From positions 1-43,755 of IMG/VR virus record IMGVR_UViG_3300029990_000014: a stretch of DNA of 43,755 nucleotides. One strand, given 5' to 3'. This document shows positions 9,009 through 15,339 of the stretch, piece by piece. Numbering within the stretch: the first letter of the stretch is position 1; every line of letters begins with the position of its first letter. A model generated the notes under the pieces. It worked only from the letters and a program-made list of their open reading frames with translations, was not told the origin of the DNA and searched no databases. A program made the position numbers and the translations under genes. This DNA is from a virus.

Positions 9009-9220
9009 CCCTTGAAATAACCCCCATCCCAGTCGTTATAGAATTCTTCAAGAGCACCTGATCGGCTTGCGTCATTCTTCATTGCTTCTTTGTCGTTCTT
9101 ACTTTGAGGACGGCCAGCCAGCTTATCCGATACACGACCCCATCTCTTAGCTTCACCTCCACGAACAAGCTTAGGGGGATCACCCTTCGGCGGCTTACCC
9201 GCGTCACCCTTCCTCGACAT
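9005..9220 (-). CDS. Small basic protein, unknown
   Basis: 71 residues, rich in Lys, Gly and Pro at the N-terminus (SRKGDAGKPPKGDPPK) and acidic/aromatic at the C-terminus. A GGAG site lies seven bases before the ATG, and both ends overlap neighbouring genes by a few bases, which supports it as real. No domain recognised. Confidence 0.6.
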   Translation of the reverse strand: MSRKGDAGKPPKGDPPKLVRGGEAKRWGRVSDKLAGRPQSKNDKEAMKNDASRSGALEEFYNDWDGGYFKG

Positions 9221-9395
9221 CTACAATCTCCGCCTTAATCTCACAGTCGAAACCGTCGAATCCTTCTTCAATGAAGAAATTCATTGTGTCGTCGGTCGCC
9301 TCCATTTCTACTGCTTCTTCAATAGTAGCTGCTTCATATGCATCTGGAAAATCCATGAGCCGTGTTGCCGTGAATGTTACCTTAATCTTCTGCAT
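9204..9395 (-). CDS. Small acidic protein, unknown
   Basis: 63 residues from the ATG at 9395, which has GGAG five bases upstream and overlaps the TGA of the previous gene; the ATG at 9431 in the same frame lacks a ribosome site. Sequence begins MQKIKVTFTATRLMDF, with many Glu and Asp later (EEAVEMEATDD). It looks like a compact alpha/beta protein. No family recognised. Confidence 0.6.
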   Translation of the reverse strand: MQKIKVTFTATRLMDFPDAYEAATIEEAVEMEATDDTMNFFIEEGFDGFDCEIKAEIVDVEEG

Positions 9396-9604
9396 CAGAA
9401 CTCCTTGTTGTTGTGATGGCATTCCTGGCACACGTATCGATTAGTTTTAGGATCTCCAAAGATAGGGACGTTAGGTCCAAATACCTTTAGACAAAGTACA
9501 CATTTATCAAGTGGACTGGGACTACAACCTTCTGCTGTTTGACACCTACCCTTGAACTTACAATTGAATGAATGAGTTAATCCTTGAGCCCACCTAGTAG
9601 GCAT
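9395..9604 (-). CDS. Small zinc-ribbon protein
   Basis: 69 residues from the ATG at 9604. The frame extends upstream to 9676, but that part is the tRNA-Leu gene read through, so the later start is used. Cys arrangement: FNCKFKGRC, EGCSPSPLDKCVLC and YVCQECHH, enough for one or two zinc sites. Its TGA overlaps the next ATG. Function unknown. Confidence 0.55.
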   Translation of the reverse strand: MPTRWAQGLTHSFNCKFKGRCQTAEGCSPSPLDKCVLCLKVFGPNVPIFGDPKTNRYVCQECHHNNKEF

Positions 9605-9617
9605 TGTCTTATCCACG

Positions 9618-9690
9618 TGCCCGTCGTGGGATTCGAACCCACACTGTACTGATTTTAAGTCAGCTTTCTCTGCCATTGGAATACACGGGC
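9618..9690 (-). tRNA. tRNA-Leu (anticodon UAA), short variable arm
   Basis: Cloverleaf on the minus strand: acceptor GCCCGTG/GACGGGC (six pairs plus a G-G at position 7), D-loop with GG, anticodon stem GCTGA/TCAGT with loop CTTAAAA (anticodon UAA), five-base variable region, T-arm GTGGG-TTCGAAT-CCCAC, discriminator A, no encoded CCA. It reads UUA, a codon used freely in this genome but rare in typical actinobacteria. The short variable arm is class I, whereas cellular bacterial tRNA-Leu is class II. Confidence 0.85.
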
Positions 9691-9796
9691 CTTACTGCAT
9701 GTGGGGTACCGCTCCCACTCCAGGGCTCTAATATCTCTATGCCTTTTTCAGCCCGCTTTTTACACGCGCTTACTTAACCCCTGCCCGGTCTTATTA

Positions 9797-10030
9797 TTAG
9801 TCGCCGTTGTGAACCCAGATCAGGTGATGCTTATGCTGGCTACGGGGACCGTAAGGAACTGAACTACAAGTAAGACTTTCCTGCGTATGAACGTCAGTAG
9901 ATGACGCCCCTTCTTCTGTACACCGACCGCCGCGAATCGGAATCGGATCATTCGAAGACTTAGGACAAGCACCGGCAGTAAGAAATACAAAGCCCAGAAC
10001 TACGGCTCCTGTAATAAGCCTGCGTCGCAT
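9797..10030 (-). CDS. Small secreted or membrane-anchored protein
   Basis: 77 residues from the ATG at 10030, preceded by GGTGG at six bases and placed just after the TGA of the Acb2-like gene. The N-terminus is a signal-like segment: MRRRLITGAVVLGFVFLTAGAC, with charged residues, a hydrophobic core and a Cys that may be a weak lipobox (TAGAC). The rest is hydrophilic with two more Cys. It may be an exported lipoprotein acting at the cell surface, such as superinfection exclusion; that is speculation. The longer frame upstream of 10030 is a shadow of the overlapping gene. Confidence 0.6.
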   Translation of the reverse strand: MRRRLITGAVVLGFVFLTAGACPKSSNDPIPIRGGRCTEEGASSTDVHTQESLTCSSVPYGPRSQHKHHLIWVHNGD

Positions 10031-10031
10031 A

Positions 10032-10292
10032 TCAGTCCACCTTCTGATCAGTAGTCTCGACGGGCTCGGGATTACGGGCAATAGCTGCATTAGCCCACAG
10101 CATAGCCTCTTCAATCTTGGTAATAGCAAGAGACTGTTCACGGCTAGGGGGCGTTGATGCAAGAGTGAACAAAGCAATCGCGCCAAACCGATTACGCAAC
10201 TCTGCGTGGATATTTACCTTATTGCCTGTAGGTGCATGGTATGCGAACCGATTCTGCATATCGGCGACAACAGCTTCACTAGGGTACTTCAT
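10032..10292 (-). CDS. Acb2/Tad1-domain protein (anti-CBASS/anti-Thoeris candidate)
   Basis: 86 residues from the ATG at 10292, chosen because GGAG lies six bases upstream; ATG at 10304 is an alternative. The sequence has the layout I know from the Acb2/Tad1 (DUF7681-type) group: RFAYHAPTG, a helix HAELRNRFG, then PSREQSLAITKIEEAM followed by WANAAIAR. Characterised members bind cyclic oligonucleotide or cyclic ADP-ribose signals and so silence CBASS or Thoeris defence. The role here is inferred from this signature. It sits between two tRNA genes and a small exported protein, in an accessory part of the early region. Confidence 0.75.
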   Translation of the reverse strand: MKYPSEAVVADMQNRFAYHAPTGNKVNIHAELRNRFGAIALFTLASTPPSREQSLAITKIEEAMLWANAAIARNPEPVETTDQKVD

Positions 10293-10322
10293 TATAGCCT
10301 CCATGTAGCGAATTAAGTTACG

Positions 10323-10394
10323 TAGTCCCTGAGGGATTCGAACCCCCGACATGTTGCGTGTAAGGCAGCCGCTCTACCACTGAGCTAAGAGACC
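10323..10394 (-). tRNA. tRNA-Val (anticodon UAC)
   Basis: Minus-strand cloverleaf: acceptor GGTCTCT/AGGGACT, D-arm GCTC-AGTGGTA-GAGC, anticodon loop CTTACAC (anticodon UAC), T-arm CGGGG-TTCGAAT-CCCTC (four Watson-Crick pairs plus G-T), discriminator A, no encoded CCA. One C-A mismatch lies in the anticodon stem. It reads GUA, the codon most often used where the genome-wide TGTAGCG motif falls in sense-strand genes as GTA-GCG (Val-Ala). Confidence 0.9.
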
Positions 10395-10466
10395 GGGCAG
10401 GCACTAACAGCAGACCCTCCATTAGTGCCCTATCAGATATACTTATATAGTAAGCAATCTGAATTG

Positions 10467-10564
10467 TAGAGTAGGCAGGACTCGAACCTGCTTCTGTCAA
10501 GGCGACTCGCGGAATATTCCGCTATCCACGACCTGACCGCTCTCGCCTACTGAGCTACTACTCT
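10467..10564 (-). tRNA. tRNA-like gene with a 32-base anticodon loop region
   Basis: 98 bases. Acceptor AGAGTAG/CTACTCT pairs perfectly; D-arm GCTC...GAGC and T-arm GCAGG-TTCGAGT-CCTGC are standard. The anticodon stem is GTCAG/TTGAC, but instead of seven bases it encloses 32, including the palindrome GCGGAATATTCCGC. No long-variable-arm fold fits, so the amino acid cannot be assigned. It may be a tRNA with an inserted hairpin, an intron-like insertion or a decayed tRNA. Intact outer stems argue that the RNA is still maintained. Confidence 0.55.
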
Positions 10565-10568
10565 TACC

Positions 10569-10592
10569 GATTACAGCACCTCTACTGTAATC
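10569..10592. other. Perfect 8-bp hairpin in the tRNA cluster
   Basis: GATTACAG (10569-10576), eight-base loop, CTGTAATC (10585-10592). It directly follows the 5' end of the tRNA-like gene at 10564 and may be a processing or spacing element in the tRNA precursor. No T-run on either side, so not an intrinsic terminator. Confidence 0.5.
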
Positions 10593-10595
10593 TAT

Positions 10596-10671
10596 TCAAT
10601 ACCCGCACCTCTAAGGGATGGAGTCCCGACAGCTGTTTCAGGAGTGCACTCCATGTAATATTGGGTATTGA
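10596..10671 (-). ncRNA. tRNA-sized structured element closed by a 9-bp stem
   Basis: 76 bases closed by TCAATACCC/GGGTATTGA. Inside is a second stem ATGGAGT/ACTCCAT, and a self-complementary GGAGTGCACTCC that could compete with it. Length and closing stem resemble a tRNA, but the T-loop TTCRA is missing, so it is not called a tRNA. Candidates are a decayed tRNA or a separate small structured RNA. Confidence 0.4.
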
Positions 10672-10675
10672 GTTG

Positions 10676-10819
10676 TGGAATGGGAGGGGTTCGAACCCTC
10701 AACTTGCGACTCGGTGGATAAGACCCTTATCAATCCGTTTAGTCTCATGTATTCCCGATGAGTAGCCTGGGCAACCAACCCTATCTGGATCTTTTGGCTA
10801 CATCTTATACTACCATCCC
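10676..10819 (-). tRNA. tRNA-like gene expanded to 144 bases
   Basis: The 3' end is clearly tRNA-like: GAGGG-TTCGAAC-CCCTC, then CCATTCC and discriminator A. GGGATGG followed by TA at 10819-10811 pairs with CCATTCC (one G-T). One possible fold has D-stem GTAT/ATAC, with a large hairpin GATG-TAGCC/GGCTA-CATC inserted in the D-loop, and an anticodon stem TGAGA/TCTTA around about 19 bases. It shares CGAGTCGC, upstream of the T-arm, with the tRNA-like gene at 10467. The anticodon is not assignable. It could be a decayed or insertion-bearing tRNA. Confidence 0.4.
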
Positions 10820-10822
10820 GTG

Positions 10823-10903
10823 CTAACTGGCGGTGGACCCACCACCCATTCCGCGCAGCACCACCCGTTTAGGATATGAACGGAGTAGCCCACCGCCAGT
10901 TAG
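10823..10903 (-). other. 14-bp perfect inverted repeat between the SSB-like gene and tRNA cluster
   Basis: CTAACTGGCGGTGG (10823-10836) pairs with CCACCGCCAGTTAG (10890-10903) around a 53-base loop. It lies six bases after the stop of the minus-strand gene at 10910 and just before the tRNA-like genes. No T-run follows, so it is more likely an RNA processing or stability structure than a terminator. Together with 10564-10822 this fills the roughly 340-base stretch without a protein gene. Confidence 0.6.
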
Positions 10904-10909
10904 AGTCTA

Positions 10910-11488
10910 TCAGAGGAAGTCGTCAGTATCCGCAGTTACAGGCTTAGCAGCCGCACGGGCAGCCATTGAAGCAGCCAAAGGAGATGCCTGACGAACAACA
11001 CCAGCGGAGCTTGCAAGAACGCCGCTAGATCCTGCGGGCTTACGGAGCTTCACCTCGTAATTTGTGAACTCCTGATCGTCCTTGCCCTTATTGTAGCGAA
11101 CCGTAATCATGACCTCGATACCAATGAGGTCTTCCTCATCGCTCTTGAGGATGTTATTAGCCGGAAGCCCCAGAGAAACCCAGCGACCCTTAAGCCGTCC
11201 GATTTTCTTCTGATCCTTCTCGTCCATGTCCCGAAGATTCATCGGAATGCCCAGGTACTCCCACAGCTTACGGTTGGGAGAATTCTCGGAATCCTCGTCA
11301 ATCGTGAACTCAATGGTGTATCCCCGAGTCGCTTCCTTATCAGGGAGAGCTTCCTTAGAGTTAACCTTGAATCTAGAGACAGTTGCAAGATACGTACCCG
11401 CCGGAACTCGGTCAGTAGTAATTACGCCAATAGCTGCAATTGCGTCATCATCGAAGTCATCTTCGAATGCGGCGTCAAAGAGGCCCAT
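10910..11488 (-). CDS. SSB-like recombination protein (DUF669-type candidate)
   Basis: 192 residues. Acidic N-terminus (EDDFDDD), a beta-rich core with GTYLATVSRFKV, IEFTIDEDSENSPNRKLWEYL and GRWVSLGL, an Ala-rich linker, and an acidic tip ending DTDDFL. The linker plus acidic tip ending near Phe is the layout of single-strand-binding proteins, whose tail recruits partners. It follows a Sak4-like ATPase and a Cas4/RecB-like nuclease in one operon; Sak4-type recombinases work with an SSB. The fold assignment is by layout and context, not by a sure signature. Confidence 0.6.
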   Translation of the reverse strand: MGLFDAAFEDDFDDDAIAAIGVITTDRVPAGTYLATVSRFKVNSKEALPDKEATRGYTIEFTIDEDSENSPNRKLWEYLGIPMNLRDMDEKDQKKIGRLKGRWVSLGLPANNILKSDEEDLIGIEVMITVRYNKGKDDQEFTNYEVKLRKPAGSSGVLASSAGVVRQASPLAASMAARAAAKPVTADTDDFL

Positions 11489-11502
11489 GTCAGTTATCCT
11501 TT

Positions 11503-12390
11503 TCAGTGTTCGTCAGGGTCGATTACAAATTGGTCATCAACTGGAATCATTGGTGCAGCCGCTACAGGAGCTGATCCATTAGCATACCAAGCCTTAATGG
11601 TAGCCAACATATCCATAACGGACATTTTGTATCCCAGGTCGCCGATCCTAGACTTAGCTATAACAGCCTTAGTCGGCCAACACTGAGCAATTCTATCATA
11701 CACTGGGGCCTGATCTACCATCTTAATATCATTGGTGAATCTCGCTACAAGGTGTAGCGGGCCCCTAAGTTCAGGACCAAGCTCAGGTGCAAATGCCGGC
11801 TGAACCTGGTAGAGTCCCGACTTAAGCTTTCGATCCTGTTCGTGAGCAACCAGGATAATACTCAGTCCCGGAATCTCACTGAATCTCGCTACAGAGCGAC
11901 GGAATCGGTTGTTGCTAGCATTGTAGATCGGCCAATCCGCCGAATCAGGATTATCTTGATACTTTTCGGGATTATTCGCGACCGAACGATCCAGCACAAA
12001 GTCTTGATCCCTACGCGCCATAGTCGATGCTTCATCGAAGATGACACAATCAACATCTGCGTAGTCTCCATACCTGCTAGCAATAAGCCGATACGTCTTT
12101 TCGAACTGTACCAGCTCACTAAACTGATTAACAGTTACTGCCTCACGTGCCCACGAGTAAAGCGTAGGGTGATTGATAACTGAGATCCAGTTCTCGGCAG
12201 ATTCGAAATACTGAACATTCCTGAATCCAAGCATCTTGCAAAGCTGGAGAGCAGCAACAGTCTTACCCGTACCACTTATTCCGTAGAACATTGCTCGAAT
12301 GCTAGGAGTTACCTCAGAAAGGCGGCTCCGCGATGTCTGAATCTCCGCTGCCCACTGTTTGAGATCGGAAGGGGTATAAGATGATGGCAT
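11503..12390 (-). CDS. Sak4-like RecA-fold ATPase (phage recombinase)
   Basis: About 295 residues from the ATG at 12390, preceded by AAGGA at five bases; the frame is open to 12435. Walker A GISGTGKT, Walker B CVIFDEAS, and a sensor-like IILVAHEQDRK match the AAA_24/Sak4 group of short RecA-like proteins. These bind single-stranded DNA and promote annealing or exchange in phage recombination. The start overlaps the end of the nuclease gene by about 77 bases in another frame, implying tight coupling. Two copies of the genome-wide motif (11743, 11753) lie here as an inverted pair. Confidence 0.78.
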   Translation of the reverse strand: MPSSYTPSDLKQWAAEIQTSRSRLSEVTPSIRAMFYGISGTGKTVAALQLCKMLGFRNVQYFESAENWISVINHPTLYSWAREAVTVNQFSELVQFEKTYRLIASRYGDYADVDCVIFDEASTMARRDQDFVLDRSVANNPEKYQDNPDSADWPIYNASNNRFRRSVARFSEIPGLSIILVAHEQDRKLKSGLYQVQPAFAPELGPELRGPLHLVARFTNDIKMVDQAPVYDRIAQCWPTKAVIAKSRIGDLGYKMSVMDMLATIKAWYANGSAPVAAAPMIPVDDQFVIDPDEH

Positions 12391-13234
12391 TTTCATCCTT
12401 AGGTCGCGTCGTTTTAGGTTCGTATGTTGAGTCAAGAATCATCTGCTGAGTTTTTATATCTTCGCCATTAAGCTGTGAAATACAAATCGCCGAGAAGTTA
12501 CAGTAGCCACAGTTCTTTTCGTCAGATGATCTACCCGGACCCTTTGATGCATCAAATGAAATAGATCCTTCTGCAATATCTACAGTAGTCTCACACATTT
12601 CTTCAAATGCAACAAGTCCTCGATGATCTTTATACCCTAGTGACTCCCATGAAAACTTACCATTTACGAACAATCCGTAAAGACAATCCTCAATCTTGAT
12701 GCCACTCAAGAGCAGTGCATGTGAGTACAGAGGCATTTGATTTGCTGTAGCGATTCGAGTTGCACTGTACTTCTTACCTACAAACTTCCAGTCGATCAGG
12801 TAGTACAATCCAGTGTCTCGCTCACGAACAATCAAATCCACGATGAATTCAAGCTCATGCGTCATCTGATACGCCTTGAATTCCATGAAGAAAGATTGCT
12901 CAACGTAAACAATCTCGTACTTCTCAAAGAATCCTGTAGCGAACATCTCTTCAAGTGCAGTTACTACGTCATCAATGGGGACCATTCCGTTCCACTGTTT
13001 GGAAGTGAAATGAGCCATCATTGCTTCAATTGATAGCAGGTATCTATCTGCGTAACTGAGATTAGGATCAGCGGCCTTAAACGCCTTGAAGAATATCTCA
13101 AGAAGTTCGTGGCCGTTGGAACCTTTCTTCAGGGCTTCGGACTTATTTGGATTTATCAGTTTCAAGTAGTATGAATACCAGTGTGCGCGCTTGCATGTCA
13201 AATACATTGTCATTTGCGAATATGATATCTTCAT
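12314..13234 (-). CDS. Cas4/RecB-like PD-(D/E)XK nuclease with Fe-S cysteines
   Basis: 306 residues from the ATG at 13234, chosen for the GGAGG four bases upstream. N-terminus SYSQMTMYLTCKRAHWYSYY has the first Cys; the nuclease core has FIVDLIV then YYLIDWKFVG (D...DWK); the C-terminus CGYCNFSAIC gives three more Cys, together a probable 4Fe-4S site as in Cas4 and AddB-type enzymes. It would act as an exonuclease making single-stranded DNA for the Sak4-like recombinase downstream. It is the first gene after a near-consensus promoter. Confidence 0.8.
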   Translation of the reverse strand: MKISYSQMTMYLTCKRAHWYSYYLKLINPNKSEALKKGSNGHELLEIFFKAFKAADPNLSYADRYLLSIEAMMAHFTSKQWNGMVPIDDVVTALEEMFATGFFEKYEIVYVEQSFFMEFKAYQMTHELEFIVDLIVRERDTGLYYLIDWKFVGKKYSATRIATANQMPLYSHALLLSGIKIEDCLYGLFVNGKFSWESLGYKDHRGLVAFEEMCETTVDIAEGSISFDASKGPGRSSDEKNCGYCNFSAICISQLNGEDIKTQQMILDSTYEPKTTRPKDENAIILYPFRSQTVGSGDSDIAEPPF

Positions 13235-13254
13235 CTGTCCTCCTTGATATTTCA

Positions 13255-13283
13255 AGTATACCACAGTGAAATATGCATGTCAA
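13255..13283 (-). promoter_or_regulatory. Sigma70-type promoter of the recombination operon
   Basis: On the minus strand TTGACA (13283-13278), a 17-base spacer, TATACT (13260-13255). The start would be near 13248, giving a short leader with GGAGG before the nuclease ATG at 13234. This is the clearest vegetative promoter in the window and suggests early transcription by host RNA polymerase. Confidence 0.82.
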
Positions 13284-13312
13284 GTCCAGAAAATTACATC
13301 TAAATGTTTAGA

Positions 13313-13537
13313 TTACACGCCAATCATGAACTTGTGCAGGGTACTTGCCGCCGAGACCAGATCGTCCGGTGTAGCGAATGTAATATTAGAGCGTAGAGCG
13401 AAATCAATAGCCATCGTTCGCTGAACAATAGCGTCTTCCTCGGTAGCAATCTTCTTCATATCGCCTACAAACGGAAAAGTCTCATCCTCTACCATAAAAC
13501 TAGCGGAGGAACCTTCACTCGGAAACTGCTCGTCCAT
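13313..13537 (-). CDS. Small acidic protein, unknown
   Basis: 74 residues. Acidic first half (MDEQFPSEGSSASFMVEDE) and a helical second half. It overlaps the end of the HNH gene by 23 bases and ends just upstream of the recombination promoter. No domain recognised; the ribosome site is weak, so translation may depend on coupling to the HNH gene. Confidence 0.5.
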   Translation of the reverse strand: MDEQFPSEGSSASFMVEDETFPFVGDMKKIATEEDAIVQRTMAIDFALRSNITFATPDDLVSAASTLHKFMIGV

Positions 13538-14078
13538 TAGAATTCTTTCTCTTAGATGCAGCGAGAATCAACTCGCCGATATCAGCCTGTGTTACATTAT
13601 CATGTGCGAGACACTCTAACCCCTCACGCACAAGTCTGGTGGTGTCGTCATAGAACTCATCATTATCCGCGTGCCACCTGTTGTGGCAGAATGAGCAGAT
13701 CCTATGAACGTTTCCCTTTTGATTGCTGGTCGTATTCTTATCTGGACCGTGATGCCTATCGGATGCAAAGTTACCCATGCATCCAACGATAGGCTTAATG
13801 CCGCCGCCGGCCTTAGCTAAGCTTGCCCACTCGCACCTAGTAACTCCGGCTTCAATTGGGTATAAGGCAGCAGCTTCCTTACGCCCAGTCGAAAGTGGAT
13901 CTCTAAGCAATGCACGATCTTTCTTCTTACGGATTCGCGCGGCAGTTGACTTGACTACTGTAATAATAGGAGACTCTGTTTCCTTTTCGCTACAGCAACA
14001 GATCAAGTGCGTCTTTTCGCGGCGAGCTTTCTTGCATAAGCCATGGTAGGAATATTGGCACATCGTGCATGTGGGCAT
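13515..14078 (-). CDS. HNH endonuclease-like protein with extra zinc cysteines
   Basis: About 187 residues from the ATG at 14078; the frame is open to 14144 but the hairpin at 14098-14166 lies there. The C-terminal half has an HNH/zinc motif: CEWASL...GCMGNFASDRHHGPDKN, then NVHRICSFCHNRWH. The N-terminus carries another Cys cluster (CTMCQYSYHGLC, ICCC). It could be a free-standing homing-type nuclease or a packaging nuclease; its place beside recombination genes rather than terminase favours the first. A terminator-like hairpin lies just before the start. Confidence 0.7.
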   Translation of the reverse strand: MPTCTMCQYSYHGLCKKARREKTHLICCCSEKETESPIITVVKSTAARIRKKKDRALLRDPLSTGRKEAAALYPIEAGVTRCEWASLAKAGGGIKPIVGCMGNFASDRHHGPDKNTTSNQKGNVHRICSFCHNRWHADNDEFYDDTTRLVREGLECLAHDNVTQADIGELILAASKRKNSNGRAVSE

Positions 14079-14097
14079 TGTAGGTCCAAATAAAAAG

Positions 14098-14166
14098 AGG
14101 GCCGGATATGGAGAAACACTGAGCGGTGTGAGGGATGCGCTCAAGTCTCAATCCATATCCGGCCCT
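14098..14166 (-). terminator. Intrinsic terminator (minus strand), 15-bp stem
   Basis: AGGGCCGGATATGGA (14098-14112) pairs perfectly with its complement at 14152-14166 around a 39-base loop. On the minus transcript the stem is followed by CTTTTTATTT, as in an intrinsic terminator. It lies only about 20 bases before the HNH start, so it either ends the CHAP transcript or acts as an attenuator ahead of the HNH gene. Confidence 0.6.
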
Positions 14167-14167
14167 T

Positions 14168-14220
14168 CCCTTACAGCATGGCCTGTAAGGGTGAGCGGAC
14201 GCCTCAACGGGTGACGTCCG
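14168..14220. other. Two further perfect hairpins in the HNH/CHAP spacer
   Basis: CCCTTACAG/CTGTAAGGG (14168-14176 with 14183-14191, six-base loop) and CGGACG/CGTCCG (14196-14201 with 14215-14220). With their neighbours they make the 237-base spacer 14079-14315 a row of four stems. No open frame of interest lies here. Confidence 0.55.
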
Positions 14221-14260
14221 AAGTTTAAGCTGGATACGGATTACTATGTTGCGCGGCTTC

Positions 14261-14305
14261 ATCCTGTCCAGCTAGCTACCACACTACACCATAGCTGGAC
14301 AGGAT
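14261..14305 (-). other. 14-bp perfect hairpin after the CHAP gene
   Basis: ATCCTGTCCAGCTA (14261-14274) pairs with TAGCTGGACAGGAT (14292-14305), 17-base loop, starting ten bases after the stop of the minus-strand CHAP gene. No T-run follows. It may protect the 3' end of the transcript or help terminate it. Confidence 0.55.
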
Positions 14306-14315
14306 ACAACTCAAC

Positions 14316-15338
14316 TTACCTAACGATTACTCGGATATTTACCCGATGATGCGTGAAGACATAGTACCGATGGGCAGAGACGGGGCCCCAGACACCGTCT
14401 GAGAGGGCACCAGCGGCCTTCTGAGCGTGTCGGATGCGGTGCCCTAGCTCAGAGCCATAGCAACGGGCCTGCCGGATACCGAAATACTTCTCAAGCTTGA
14501 TTACATTATTTCCGCAACTGCCAGGACCAGTAAGACCATGAAGCGAAATAACCACCAGATGAGGAACAGGCTTAGGAGTTGGCTTAGTAACAGGCTTACT
14601 AGGAGTAGGCTTTGGAGTAGGCGAGCTTGAAGGTGTAGCCGTAACCGAGACCGAGGGCTTTGGTGAGGGGGTAATTGATGTGTGAGTGACAACCTTAGCA
14701 CCTCCAGTAATAACAGTGAAGGCGATAGCACCAGCAGCAGCGTACCGCGTAATGGTCTTGTGTAGCGGAAGCCCGTAAGCGGGTCGAGCAATGTTATCCA
14801 CCAGACTGGCCCTACGCCGCTTAAGTCCAACCATCCCATTATTATTGTATCCAGGGATCTGGACATTACCGTCAATGGTAATTACTTCATGAGTATCTGG
14901 CAGATACCGAACAAGCAACGCAACGTGAGAAAAACTGAAATGAAGATAATCCCCCGGCTTAGCGTCCTGGATATTTCCAATGTGCTTCCACTTCTCTGCC
15001 ATCCTATGAACAATAACAGAAGAACTTGCCAAGACATTTGAGTTATCCGGAATGTCCAACAGCTCTCGAAGAGTAAACTCAACAGTCCCGTAGTTATACT
15101 TTGACAGAAGCTTATTGACATTGAAGTGAGCAAAGTCTGCGCACCATTTTTCCGCTACCACCTTAACTACCTTGTTAACGGCGCGACTGAACTTATTAGA
15201 GTTCTTAGCACCCTCAACATATCCCGTGTAGCTACGAGACTGCCTAATCAACTGACGCGCCGTGAACCCGAGTCGCTTATTACTGGGGTGGAAATGGATA
15301 CCGTCCTTGTACCCAAGAGCAATAAGCATCTTCTTCAT
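14316..15338 (-). CDS. CHAP-domain peptidase/amidase with internal membrane segment and peptidoglycan-binding end
   Basis: About 340 residues from the ATG at 15338, one base after the stop of the previous gene; a GTG at 15371 is the longer alternative. The N-terminal CHAP-like domain has KWCADFAHF (nucleophile Cys about 66) and FSFSHVALLV (His about 138). A hydrophobic segment at about 199-217 follows an Arg-rich stretch, then a Pro/Ser/Thr/Lys linker and a C-terminal PG_binding_1-like repeat (HAQKAAGALSDGVWGP). It should cleave peptidoglycan peptides. A membrane segment between the two domains is odd for an endolysin and may mean anchored or signal-anchor-release export. It lies in the early arm, away from the holin-like gene. 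Confidence 0.75.
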   Translation of the reverse strand: MKKMLIALGYKDGIHFHPSNKRLGFTARQLIRQSRSYTGYVEGAKNSNKFSRAVNKVVKVVAEKWCADFAHFNVNKLLSKYNYGTVEFTLRELLDIPDNSNVLASSSVIVHRMAEKWKHIGNIQDAKPGDYLHFSFSHVALLVRYLPDTHEVITIDGNVQIPGYNNNGMVGLKRRRASLVDNIARPAYGLPLHKTITRYAAAGAIAFTVITGGAKVVTHTSITPSPKPSVSVTATPSSSPTPKPTPSKPVTKPTPKPVPHLVVISLHGLTGPGSCGNNVIKLEKYFGIRQARCYGSELGHRIRHAQKAAGALSDGVWGPVSAHRYYVFTHHRVNIRVIVR

Positions 15339-15339
15339 C

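Noticed and set aside
10318-10500. 60-codon minus frame
   Set aside because: It is the tRNA-Val gene and spacer read as protein; no ribosome site.
10596-10671. Calling a further tRNA
   Set aside because: Length and closing stem fit but the T-loop consensus and a seven-base anticodon loop are missing.
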